DNA from: Flagellimonas spongiicola
Lineage (GTDB): Bacteria > Bacteroidota > Bacteroidia > Flavobacteriales > Flavobacteriaceae
DNA length: 64,000 nt
Direction: 5' to 3'
NCBI RefSeq assembly: GCF_023502425.1
Contig: NZ_JAMFMA010000001.1
Location: 682,001 to 746,000, forward strand
Positions 42,300-50,211 of this stretch are shown here, in pieces; positions within the stretch are counted from its first letter, which is position 1, and each line of letters begins with the position of its first letter. The translations under genes and the position numbers were made by a program. Below the pieces are notes generated by a model. It saw nothing but the letters and a program-made list of their open reading frames with translations. It ran no database searches and was not told the origin of the DNA.

Positions 42300-42770
42300 A
42301 TGAAATATGCTAGATTGACACAGCAGCAATTGGAAGAGCTGCATCCAGAATTTATCAACTTTTTGGCAACCCAATCCATTACAGCAGAAGAATGGGCTAC
42401 CATCAAAGAAGAGAAACCAACCGTTGCTGAAGAAGAAATCGATGTTTTCAGTGACTTGATTTGGGAAGGCGTGCTGTCCAAAGTGGAATACTTGGAAAAT
42501 ATATCGGAGATGCATATGCACTTGTTTCATTTGACCGATAAGGAAATGAAATTGTTCTCTGTCAAAATCCTTAATCCAGAAATTGATTTAAGAACCGAAG
42601 AAGGTTTTGGTTGGTTTAAACGTAATTTTCAATCCGATTTTGTGGAATACCTAACAGCTTCCAAAGCGTATTCGGAGGATAAGAACAAGGATAAATTTGA
42701 TTTGATTCAGCAAGGTGCGGTCATTACTAAAGGTGACTTGTATCAATGGTTTGAACAGATCATGGAGTAG
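42300..42770 (+). CDS. DUF6495-like conserved protein
   Basis: A 156-residue soluble acidic protein beginning MKYARLTQQQLEELHPEFINFLATQSI, with ATIKEEKPTVAEEEIDVFSDLIWEGVL and an aromatic C-terminal region LYQWFEQIME. I recognise the pattern as a small flavobacterial family (DUF6495 by memory, not verified). It has no signal peptide, membrane helix or catalytic motif. ATG 42300 is chosen because the upstream GTG lies inside the terminator hairpin. It precedes hisS, from which it is separated by the heptad repeat array. Function is unknown. Confidence 0.78.
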   Translation: MKYARLTQQQLEELHPEFINFLATQSITAEEWATIKEEKPTVAEEEIDVFSDLIWEGVLSKVEYLENISEMHMHLFHLTDKEMKLFSVKILNPEIDLRTEEGFGWFKRNFQSDFVEYLTASKAYSEDKNKDKFDLIQQGAVITKGDLYQWFEQIME

Positions 42771-42771
42771 T

Positions 42772-42911
42772 TGACGGAAATCAGAAATCGGATATCAGAT
42801 TCCGGATGTCAGATATTAGATATCAGAAACCTGACTTCTGACAACTGTCTACTGACAACTGATTTCTGACAACTGACCACTGAACTCTGACAGCTGAGGA
42901 CTGACCACTGA
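42772..42911. repeat. Degenerate 7-bp-period tandem array, about 20 units
   Basis: Twenty consecutive heptamers ending in GA (one ends in GT) fill the space from one base after the DUF6495 stop codon almost to the hisS promoter. The register is never broken. The left eight units are of the form TATCAGA or ATTCGGA; the right twelve are of the form CAACTGA, CCACTGA or TTTCTGA. Consensus is NNN-C-(A/T/G)-G-A. No open reading frame or hairpin explains it. It resembles a minisatellite that has spread and drifted. Confidence 0.9.
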
Positions 42912-42925
42912 ACTCGTATATCACT

Positions 42926-42933
42926 TATATTTG
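42926..42933 (+). promoter_or_regulatory. Predicted -7 box of the hisS promoter
   Basis: TATATTTG matches TAnnTTTG and ends 17 bases before the hisS ATG. The matching -33 position falls at about 42903-42906, inside the last units of the heptad array, where CTGA replaces the usual TTG. Confidence 0.55.
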
Positions 42934-42950
42934 CACCAGAATTTTAGCGC

Positions 42951-44333
42951 ATGCCACAAAAACCGTCTATACCAAAGGGAACAAGGGATTTTTCGCCAAC
43001 TGAAGTTGCCAAACGAAACCATATCATTCAAACGATAAAGCGGAATTTCGAATGCTATGGCTTTCAGCCGATAGAAACACCTTCATTTGAAAATTCTGAA
43101 ACTTTGATGGGCAAGTATGGAGACGAAGGCGACCGACTGATCTTCAAGATTTTGAATTCAGGGGATTTTATTTCCAAGGTCGATGATGTAACCTATAGCT
43201 CCAAAAACTCGGCATCTTTAACCCCGAAAATCTCTGAAAAGGCCCTGCGATATGACCTTACTGTGCCTTTTGCGCGTTATGTTGTAATGCATCAAAATGA
43301 AATTGATTTCCCATTCAAACGCTATCAAATTCAACCGGTTTGGCGTGCTGATAGGCCACAAAAAGGACGTTTCAGGGAATTTTACCAATGCGATGCAGAC
43401 GTGGTGGGTGCCAAATCACTTTTGCAGGAAATTGAATTTGTACAGCTTTATGATGCGGTTTTCTCTGATTTAGGTCTAGTTGGTACCACAATCAAACTCA
43501 ATAATAGGAAAGTACTGTCTGGTATTGCTGAAGTCATTGGCGCTCAACACTTATTGATTGATTTTACAGTGGCCTTGGACAAGTTGGATAAAATTGGGGA
43601 GGAAGGCGTAAAAAATGAAATGTTGGCCAAAGGGATATCAGAGAACGCCATTGCAAAAGCTGCCCCATTGTTTTCCATGAATGGTTCCAATCTTGAAAAA
43701 CTTGAACAATTAAAAACATTATTGGTGACTTCCGAAATTGGAATGGCGGGAGTAGCTGAACTACAGAGGATTGTATCTCAAATCAGCCAACTTGGTTTAA
43801 CATCTGCCAAGATGGATATTGATGTAACCTTGGCAAGGGGACTGAATTATTATACCGGTGCCATTTTTGAGGTATCTGCGCCTGATGGAGTGAAAATGGG
43901 TTCCATTGGTGGTGGTGGTCGTTATGATGACCTTACAGGTATTTTTGGTTTGAAAGATGTTAGTGGTGTTGGAATTTCCTTTGGGTTAGATCGTATCTAC
44001 CTGGTGATGGAAGAGTTAGGATTGTTCCCTGAAAGCTTGGAACGTTCTATAGAAGTTCTGTGCATTAATTTTGGTGATGACGAGAGTATCCAATCCTTAA
44101 AGCTTGTCGGTAGTTTAAGGGCAAGTGGGATTAAAGCGGAAGTGTATCCGTCAGCTGCTAAAATGCAAAAGCAAATGAAGTATGCCAATAATAGGGATAT
44201 CCCCTTTGTTGTTTTAATTGGGAAACAGGAATTGGACAACGGAACATTTATTGTCAAGAATATGGAAAGCGGTGCACAGGAGACGTATCAATTCAATAAT
44301 CCGGATATCTTTATTAAAAAGCTAGGCGCTTAA
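42951..44333 (+). CDS. hisS: Histidyl-tRNA synthetase
   Basis: A 460-residue class II aminoacyl-tRNA synthetase. Motif 1 region is PKGTRDFSPTEVAKRNHI, and motif 2 is FPFKRYQIQPVWRADRPQKGRFREFYQCDADVVG. The histidine-specific LARGLNYYTGAIFEV is near 292. Motif 3 is GVGISFGLDRIYLVM. The anticodon-binding domain covers the last 90 residues (EVLCINFGDD...). Length and order are normal for the longer bacterial/eukaryote-like form. The 3' end overlaps the convergent NUDIX gene by 20 bases. Confidence 0.97.
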   Translation: MPQKPSIPKGTRDFSPTEVAKRNHIIQTIKRNFECYGFQPIETPSFENSETLMGKYGDEGDRLIFKILNSGDFISKVDDVTYSSKNSASLTPKISEKALRYDLTVPFARYVVMHQNEIDFPFKRYQIQPVWRADRPQKGRFREFYQCDADVVGAKSLLQEIEFVQLYDAVFSDLGLVGTTIKLNNRKVLSGIAEVIGAQHLLIDFTVALDKLDKIGEEGVKNEMLAKGISENAIAKAAPLFSMNGSNLEKLEQLKTLLVTSEIGMAGVAELQRIVSQISQLGLTSAKMDIDVTLARGLNYYTGAIFEVSAPDGVKMGSIGGGGRYDDLTGIFGLKDVSGVGISFGLDRIYLVMEELGLFPESLERSIEVLCINFGDDESIQSLKLVGSLRASGIKAEVYPSAAKMQKQMKYANNRDIPFVVLIGKQELDNGTFIVKNMESGAQETYQFNNPDIFIKKLGA

Positions 44334-44865
44334 GAATTTCCTCAATTACAAATTGGTAGTATTGGCTTCCATGAGGAACAAAATCAGGCAATCCCTTAGC
44401 ATTCACCTTAGATTGGAAACTGGAAATAGATACCAATTTTAGGTCATCCACTTCACTATCTTGTTTTACTAATGTAGAAACGGATTGATTTAGCTGACAC
44501 AAGAAAACATTGTGATACTCATTGTCAATCAATAAATCCGAATGTTGATGCGATGACTTGAAGTACCCAATCTTAACGAGTTCTTCTGGATTAATCGTTA
44601 GGCCGATTTCTTCTTGTACTTCACGCAGCACTGCCATCTCTGGGTTCTCACCACTAGCCATATGACCCGCTACAGAAACATCCCATAAAGATGGGAAGGT
44701 GTCCTTAGTATCCGCTCTTTTTTGAAAAAGTAACTCTCCTTGTGAAGTGTAAAACCAGATATGCACCGTTGGGTGGAAATAACCATTTAAATGTGCTACT
44801 GATTTTAGACACGTCTTACCCGTGGGTCTACCATCGGAATCCAGAATGTCCACTAGTTCATCCAT
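44314..44865 (-). CDS. NUDIX hydrolase (IPP-isomerase-like, YfcD group)
   Basis: A 183-residue NUDIX protein. The NUDIX box reads G-HMASG-E-NPEMAVL-RE-V-QEE-I-GL, matching GX5EX7REUXEEXGU exactly. The start DELVDILDSDGRPTGKTCLKSVAH and HPTVHIWFYTSQGELLFQKRA resemble the group that includes YfcD and type I IPP isomerase, but without the extra Cys-containing isomerase motif; a pyrophosphohydrolase is more likely. The substrate is unknown. It ends inside hisS and lies 38 bp downstream of the M42 peptidase on the same strand. Confidence 0.9.
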   Translation of the reverse strand: MDELVDILDSDGRPTGKTCLKSVAHLNGYFHPTVHIWFYTSQGELLFQKRADTKDTFPSLWDVSVAGHMASGENPEMAVLREVQEEIGLTINPEELVKIGYFKSSHQHSDLLIDNEYHNVFLCQLNQSVSTLVKQDSEVDDLKLVSISSFQSKVNAKGLPDFVPHGSQYYQFVIEEILKRLAF

Positions 44866-44903
44866 GTATACAAATTACAGTATATGGATGAATTTGAATT
44901 CAA

Positions 44904-45992
44904 TTAATCGAAGTAACTAAAAGTTTCCCCGGATTCGATATTCAAAAGCGTTTCATATATGAGTCTGATTACATTCTCAACATCGTCCTTGTGAACCATT
45001 TCCACGGTGGTATGCATGTAGCGAAGCGGCAACGAAATCAATGCAGATGCTACACCGCCATTACTGTAGGCAAATGCATCGGTATCTGTACCTGTATATC
45101 GGGATGAGGCCAATCGCTGGAAAGGTATTTTTTTAGCTTCCGCCGTCTCAATGATACGCTCGCGCAGTTTGTTTTGCACCGCAGGCGCATAAGAAATTAC
45201 GGGCCCAGAACCGATGGCTGTTTCCCCTTCTTTCTTTTTATCGATCATTGGGGTAGTGGTGTCATGGCAAACATCCGTAACAATAGCTACATCAGGTTTT
45301 ATGGTTTGGGTGATCATTTCTGCACCACGTAAACCAATCTCCTCTTGCACCGAATTGGTAATATATAGGCCAAATGGAAGTTTAACGTTATTCTCATGAA
45401 GCAATCGTGCTACTTCCGCAATCATAAATCCACCTGCACGGTTATCAATAGCGCGACAAACAAATTTGTTGTCATTAAGAACCTGGAATTCATCCGGATA
45501 GGTTATCACACATCCTACATGTACCCCCATTTTCTCTACTTCCTCTTTGTCTTTGGCGCCTATATCGATGCAAATATTGTCCAATTTCGGAGGTTCCTCT
45601 TTGGATCGATTACGTGTATGAATCGCTGGCCAACCGAATACACCTTTCACAATTCCTTTTTTGGTATGGATGTTCACCCATTTGGATGGTGCTATTTGGT
45701 GGTCGCTTCCACCATTTCTTATGACATATAATAAACCATTATCTGTAATGTAATTCACGTACCAGGAAATTTCATCCGAATGCCCTTCAATAACTACTTT
45801 GTACTTAGCTTCTGGGTTGATTACGGCTACAGCGGTCCCGTATGTATCCGTGATAAATTCATCAACATAGGGCTTTAAATAATCCATCCAGATTTTTTGA
45901 CCTTCCCATTCATAGCCCGTGGGAGAAGCATTGTTTAGGTACTTTTCAAAAAATTTCAAGGATTTAGTGGTGATGATTTTAGATGCTGCCAT
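44904..45992 (-). CDS. M42 family glutamyl-type aminopeptidase
   Basis: A 362-residue metalloaminopeptidase of the M42 (TET/FrvX/PepA) family, dimetal and cytosolic. Ligand motifs are VVIEGHSDEISWYV (His and Asp), CRAIDNRAGGFMIAEV (Asp), NSVQEEIGLRGAEM (catalytic Glu pair) and IVTDVCHDTT, with a late YMHTTVEMVHKDDVE supplying the last His. All ligands are present. M42 members form tetrahedral dodecamers that trim peptides after the proteasome or other proteases. It starts at ATG 45992, divergent from the DUF4294 gene. Confidence 0.93.
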   Translation of the reverse strand: MAASKIITTKSLKFFEKYLNNASPTGYEWEGQKIWMDYLKPYVDEFITDTYGTAVAVINPEAKYKVVIEGHSDEISWYVNYITDNGLLYVIRNGGSDHQIAPSKWVNIHTKKGIVKGVFGWPAIHTRNRSKEEPPKLDNICIDIGAKDKEEVEKMGVHVGCVITYPDEFQVLNDNKFVCRAIDNRAGGFMIAEVARLLHENNVKLPFGLYITNSVQEEIGLRGAEMITQTIKPDVAIVTDVCHDTTTPMIDKKKEGETAIGSGPVISYAPAVQNKLRERIIETAEAKKIPFQRLASSRYTGTDTDAFAYSNGGVASALISLPLRYMHTTVEMVHKDDVENVIRLIYETLLNIESGETFSYFD

Positions 45993-46084
45993 GTAAAAGG
46001 TTTAGTACACAAACATAGTAATATTCACTTTTATTTAATAGCCATTTTCCAGCTTTATACTTAATTTTGATTGACTTTTGACCT

Positions 46085-46774
46085 ATGAATCGAATGATGC
46101 GTTTTTACGTTGCTGGCATTTTTCTTTTACTATGCTTGTCTGGTTTTTCCCAGGAAATCAAGAACGATTCCCTTAGCGATTATTATGTCAGGTTTGAAGG
46201 GGATTCTATTCTCTATAGCTCCATTGCTTTGGATGAGGTATTTCTTTTTGATAAACTTGAATTTGGGGATCGAAAGGAAAAATTAAGGTATTACATACTT
46301 CGCAGAAAGACCTTGAAGGTATATCCCTATGCTAAGTTGGCAGCTGAGCGACTTGTGGAGCTCAATGATAGTTTGGCACACATCAAAAAGAAACGACACC
46401 GAAAGAAGTACACTAAAAAAGTGCAAAAGTACATTGAGGGGGAGTTTTCCGCAGAACTTAAAAAATTGACCAGGACGGAAGGTCAGATTCTTGTAAAACT
46501 CATTTATCGTCAAACCGGAAAGACTGCTTTTAGTTTGGTAAAGGATCTAAGAAACGGTTGGCGTGCCTTCTGGTACAACACTACGGCTAAAGCTTTTAAA
46601 ATTAGTATTAAAGAAGAATTCCACCCGGAGCGAATCCATGAGGATTATTTAATTGAGGACATTTTACAACGTGCATTTGCCTCAAATAGATTAGATCGGC
46701 AGAAATCTGTTTTGGATTATGACTACGCCCAGCTTAGCAATAAGTGGAAAAAAAGTCCTCCAGAACGGAATTAG
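46085..46774 (+). CDS. DUF4294 exported protein
   Basis: A 229-residue exported protein. Its signal peptide is MRFYVAGIFLLLCLSGFSQ, with ATG 46085 slightly upstream of it. The DUF4294 body contains LRYYILRRKTLKVYPYAKLAAERL, a very basic KKKRHRKKYTKKVQKYIEGEF, LTRTEGQILVKLIYRQTGKTAFSLVK and GWRAFWYNTTAKAF. The family is largely restricted to Bacteroidota and often neighbours an M42 peptidase (recollection); function is unknown. It is probably periplasmic. Its stop overlaps the small convergent membrane gene by 4 bases. Confidence 0.88.
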   Translation: MNRMMRFYVAGIFLLLCLSGFSQEIKNDSLSDYYVRFEGDSILYSSIALDEVFLFDKLEFGDRKEKLRYYILRRKTLKVYPYAKLAAERLVELNDSLAHIKKKRHRKKYTKKVQKYIEGEFSAELKKLTRTEGQILVKLIYRQTGKTAFSLVKDLRNGWRAFWYNTTAKAFKISIKEEFHPERIHEDYLIEDILQRAFASNRLDRQKSVLDYDYAQLSNKWKKSPPERN

Positions 46775-47007
46775 GATTTGGTCTCTTTACCAAAGATAGC
46801 GTCCAACATAATCTTTACTGACCGAAACCCCAGATAAATGGCAAGTGCTCCAAAAAAAAGGCTTAAAATCAAAACAGGCAAGAAAAAAGGGTGCTCTTCA
46901 TTTTTTATGGCCTGATAGAAGGTTGCCGGGGCCAAAAACATAAAAAATGCGGTAAGCAAAAAGGATTTGATTCCTTTTACCAGTAAATCCTTGTTTGTAT
47001 GTTTCAT
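46771..47007 (-). CDS. Small DUF6095-like membrane protein
   Basis: A 78-residue protein with two membrane helices (SFLLTAFFMFLAPATFYQAI and FFLPVLILSLFFGALAIYLGF) joined by a short NEEHP loop, ending in a charged helix. It starts at ATG 47007; the five codons upstream come from a GTG-like start and are not needed. I recognise it as a flavobacterial family of two-span proteins (DUF6095 by memory). Function is unknown. It is divergent from the GntP permease with a 52-bp gap, and its end overlaps the DUF4294 gene. Confidence 0.8.
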   Translation of the reverse strand: MKHTNKDLLVKGIKSFLLTAFFMFLAPATFYQAIKNEEHPFFLPVLILSLFFGALAIYLGFRSVKIMLDAIFGKETKS

Positions 47008-47059
47008 ACCGCAAAGTACCAACTTTGGGCTATATTTAGAACAACTTATTCAAAATTTC

Positions 47060-48382
47060 ATGGAATTATTGGTCGTGGCTTTGGTTGTCACTTTTATTAT
47101 TGTTGCTACCATAAGGTTTAAAATGCACCCTGTCTTTTCACTTACATTGGCAGCGGTATTAGCGGGATTTTTCTTGGGTCTTTCTTCTCAAGATATAATG
47201 AAACATATGGCTGAAGGATTTGGTAAAACCCTTTCCGGTATCGGTTTGGTAATAGCTTTTGGTACTGTAATCGGTATTTATTTGGAAAAAACAGGAAGTA
47301 CTAAGGTTTTAGCCAATACCATTTTGAAGCTTATAGGGTTAAAACGATCACCTTTGGCGTTGAATTTAGCAGGATATGTAATTTCCATTCCGGTGTTCTG
47401 TGATTCTGGTTTTATTATTTTATCGTCTTTGAATAAGGCACTAAGCAAGAAATCTGGGATTCCAATAATGGTGTTTGCCGTGGCGTTGGCCACGGGTTTG
47501 TACGCTGCACACGTATTTGTACCTCCTACACCTGGGCCGCTTGCGGCTGCTGCAATCTTGGATGCAGATTTAGGTATGGTGCTCATTTTGGGTCTTGTGG
47601 TTTCTGTACCGGTAGCACTTTCTGGTTATCTATGGGCACGATTTATTGGTAAAAGACTGATTCAGGACAGGGTAATATCCGAAGAAAATGATTCAAATGA
47701 TGATATAACGCCAGACATAAAGCCGGTAAATGCATTTCTTCCTTTAATCATCCCTATTCTTTTAATCGCATTGAAATCCGTAGCCAATTACCCAACCTTA
47801 CCTTTAGGTAATGGACAGTTGTTCCAAGTATTGGATTTTCTTGGAGCGCCAATAATTGCATTGTTAATTGGTGTGTTATTCGCTTTTATAATGGCACGGA
47901 ATATACCCCGAGAGAAGCAAAAAAAGTGGGTTCCGGAAGCTTTTAGGCAAGCAGGTTCCATAGTATTGATTACTGGTGCCGGCGGTGCTTTTGGTGCCAT
48001 CCTTCGGACGCTGGATATGGCAAGTATTTTTGATTTATCCCAGACTTCAGGACTGGGAGGTATTTTAATCGCATTTAGCATTGCAGCGGTATTGAAAACA
48101 GCTCAAGGTTCTTCTACTGTAGCTATAATCACAACATCCGCAATATTAGCACCTTTGTTGGAGCCCTTCGGATTGATTTCAATATCTGACAAGGCATTAA
48201 CAGTACTTGCCATTGGTGCAGGTGCAATGACGGTCTCGCATATAAATGACAGTTACTTTTGGGTTGTATCCCAATTTTCCAATATGAATGTTAGAACAGC
48301 ATTAAAAGGGCATACATTGGCCACTCTTTTTCAAGGTTTAACGGGAATAGCAATTATAGTGCTGCTATATTACTTATTGTAG
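47060..48382 (+). CDS. GntP-family organic acid:proton symporter
   Basis: A 440-residue permease with about 12 membrane helices, of the gluconate/GntP family. Supporting motifs are TLSGIGLVIAFGTVIGIYLEKTGS near residue 65, the ISIPVFCDSGFIILSSL segment, AAHVFVPPTPGPLAAAAIL, and late KTAQGSSTVAIITTSAI and SHINDSYFWVVSQF. Relatives carry gluconate, glycerate, fructuronate or serine; no catabolic gene is adjacent, so the substrate is open. The start is ATG 47060; an upstream TTG frame overlaps the divergent gene. The 3' end overlaps the DUF4249 gene by 9 bases. Confidence 0.93.
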   Translation: MELLVVALVVTFIIVATIRFKMHPVFSLTLAAVLAGFFLGLSSQDIMKHMAEGFGKTLSGIGLVIAFGTVIGIYLEKTGSTKVLANTILKLIGLKRSPLALNLAGYVISIPVFCDSGFIILSSLNKALSKKSGIPIMVFAVALATGLYAAHVFVPPTPGPLAAAAILDADLGMVLILGLVVSVPVALSGYLWARFIGKRLIQDRVISEENDSNDDITPDIKPVNAFLPLIIPILLIALKSVANYPTLPLGNGQLFQVLDFLGAPIIALLIGVLFAFIMARNIPREKQKKWVPEAFRQAGSIVLITGAGGAFGAILRTLDMASIFDLSQTSGLGGILIAFSIAAVLKTAQGSSTVAIITTSAILAPLLEPFGLISISDKALTVLAIGAGAMTVSHINDSYFWVVSQFSNMNVRTALKGHTLATLFQGLTGIAIIVLLYYLL

Positions 48383-49270
48383 TGTAATCTGATATTTGTA
48401 TTCCTGCACAACTGCAAAATAGCCCAACGCGAAAGATTCCGGTCTTTGCACGTTGTCAAATATTTCAATGTTATCCAATCCCGTAATGTCAAATACATTT
48501 CCTCGTGGCGTTACAGCTGGCGTTTCAAATACCCCGCCATCGTCCTGGGTTTGTTCTACCAGTAGATCAATGTAATTGAAGAATTGTTGGTCGGCGCCCA
48601 TTAAGCTAATCTCGATTTGATCACCCGCTTCAGCATCTCTTTCCAAGAAATAGGAAAACTCAAATTGTTGTCCGTCAATAAATTGATCATCAACAGCTAA
48701 AAACTCCCCAAGGCCAAAATCAAAAACATAATGGTTTTTTTCTTCAGGAATATCTGTGAATGTGACTTTTATTTCAGTGTCGTCTTCATCAAAAAGAGTA
48801 TCAAAGCCTTGTTCTGCATTATCTATTGGTACGGCTGGGACATAATTGGTCTGTGCTGCGTAACGTTTGCCTTCATGTTCTATAATCAAGAAGAACACGG
48901 TATTTGGGTTTAAAAACTCCGTTCGTATACGATCATCAACGGTTCCTACGGTATCCGGTTCATATAGTCCGGTTCCAGGAACAAATTCCTTTAGAATTTT
49001 AGGACTTAGGTTTAAGAGGTCTGGTGAATCTGGATTTGGTTCACCAACTAAGACAACTGCTCTTTCCAGCTCAGTGACGGTAGGTTCTTCAAAAAAGCCA
49101 TTGGTTTTGGTTACCTGTATGGCAATTGGAACAAACTCGTCCCCGAGATTTACACGAGCCAGCCCATTTACAATAAGTCTGGTTTCCGTTTCCGGTAAGT
49201 CTACATCGATTACATCTTCGCAAGCAAGTAGTAGAAGGCAAGTAATCATAAATGCAATTCTACAACTCAT
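48374..49270 (-). CDS. DUF4249 lipoprotein A
   Basis: A 298-residue lipoprotein (lipobox LLAC after MSCRIAFMITCLLL) with the DUF4249 pattern EDVIDVDLPETETRLIVNG. Its C-terminal half (FDEDDTEIKVTFTD, FIDGQQFEFSYF, GGVFETP, RGNVFDITGLDNIE, LGYFAVVQE) is nearly the same as lipoprotein B just upstream, while the N-terminal half has diverged. Genes of this family sit next to TonB receptors and probably supply a surface lipoprotein partner, as SusD does for SusC (inference). It starts at ATG 49270 and is last in a leftward unit. Confidence 0.9.
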   Translation of the reverse strand: MSCRIAFMITCLLLLACEDVIDVDLPETETRLIVNGLARVNLGDEFVPIAIQVTKTNGFFEEPTVTELERAVVLVGEPNPDSPDLLNLSPKILKEFVPGTGLYEPDTVGTVDDRIRTEFLNPNTVFFLIIEHEGKRYAAQTNYVPAVPIDNAEQGFDTLFDEDDTEIKVTFTDIPEEKNHYVFDFGLGEFLAVDDQFIDGQQFEFSYFLERDAEAGDQIEISLMGADQQFFNYIDLLVEQTQDDGGVFETPAVTPRGNVFDITGLDNIEIFDNVQRPESFALGYFAVVQEYKYQITLQ

Positions 49271-49313
49271 AGTATTCAATTTTTAGTCCAAATAATCGGA
49301 TTTTGGGTGTGAT

Positions 49314-50210
49314 TTACTCAATTACCAAACTTGCTTTACGTTCTTGTACCACAGCGAAATAGCCTAAAGGGAAGTCTTCCGGCCGGTTAACATTATCAAA
49401 TACCAAGATGTTGTCCAGGCCAGTTATATCAAAGACATTTCCTCGGGCGGTCGCTGCCGGTGTTTCAAAAACGCCACCATCATCTTCGGTCTGTTCCACC
49501 AATAAATCCATATAGTTGAAAAACTCCAAATCGGCGCCCATCATACTAACTTCTATTTCATCTCCAGGTTCCAAGTCAACATCATAGAAATATGAAAATT
49601 CAAATTGTTGCCCATCTATAAATTGGTCGTCTGCCGCTAAAAACTCCCCAAATCCGAAATCAAATACATAATAATTGTCAATGCCTTTAACATCCGTAAA
49701 CGTTATTTTTATTTCGGTATCATCCTCGTCAAATAGCGTTTCATCACCTTGCTCAATATTATCAATCGGGACCACAGGGGAATAGGGCGTTCTTGCAGCA
49801 TATGTCCTGCCTTTATGTTCAACTACCAAAATAAAAACGGTCCCTGGGATAATTTGGGCACTGATACGCTGATCCTCATCAAAGGTAGGGTCAGGTACGT
49901 AAATTCCAGTTCCCGGATTTACCTCTGCAAGTGAGGAAGAAGCTAGATTTTCCAAAATTTCTGGGGCATCCGGATTTGGTTGGCCGTAAAATATTATAGC
50001 ACTTTCAAGCTCTGTCACTGGGTTATCCTCGAAGAAATTGGTGGTTTCCGTCACTTTAATTTCAACAGGAATGAATTGTTGGCTTTCGTCCACACGAAGT
50101 ACGCCATTGACTATTAATCTAGGCTCTGTGGTTGGTACTTCTACATCGATAACGTCTTCACAACCCCAAAGACAAACTACTAAAACGAGATATGGTATAA
50201 TGCGTTTCAT
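49314..50210 (-). CDS. DUF4249 lipoprotein B
   Basis: A 298-residue lipoprotein (MKRIIPYLVLVVCLWGC, lipobox LWGC), tandem paralog of lipoprotein A. It shares EDVIDVEVPTTEPRLIVNG and the conserved C-terminal half: TLFDEDDTEIKITFTDV, FIDGQQFEFSYF, ATARGNVFDITGLDNI. Its ATG is one base after the TonB receptor stop, so it is co-translated with that receptor. A role as the receptor's lipoprotein partner is inferred from position. The ligand is unknown. Confidence 0.9.
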   Translation of the reverse strand: MKRIIPYLVLVVCLWGCEDVIDVEVPTTEPRLIVNGVLRVDESQQFIPVEIKVTETTNFFEDNPVTELESAIIFYGQPNPDAPEILENLASSSLAEVNPGTGIYVPDPTFDEDQRISAQIIPGTVFILVVEHKGRTYAARTPYSPVVPIDNIEQGDETLFDEDDTEIKITFTDVKGIDNYYVFDFGFGEFLAADDQFIDGQQFEFSYFYDVDLEPGDEIEVSMMGADLEFFNYMDLLVEQTEDDGGVFETPAATARGNVFDITGLDNILVFDNVNRPEDFPLGYFAVVQERKASLVIE

Positions 50211-50211
50211 G

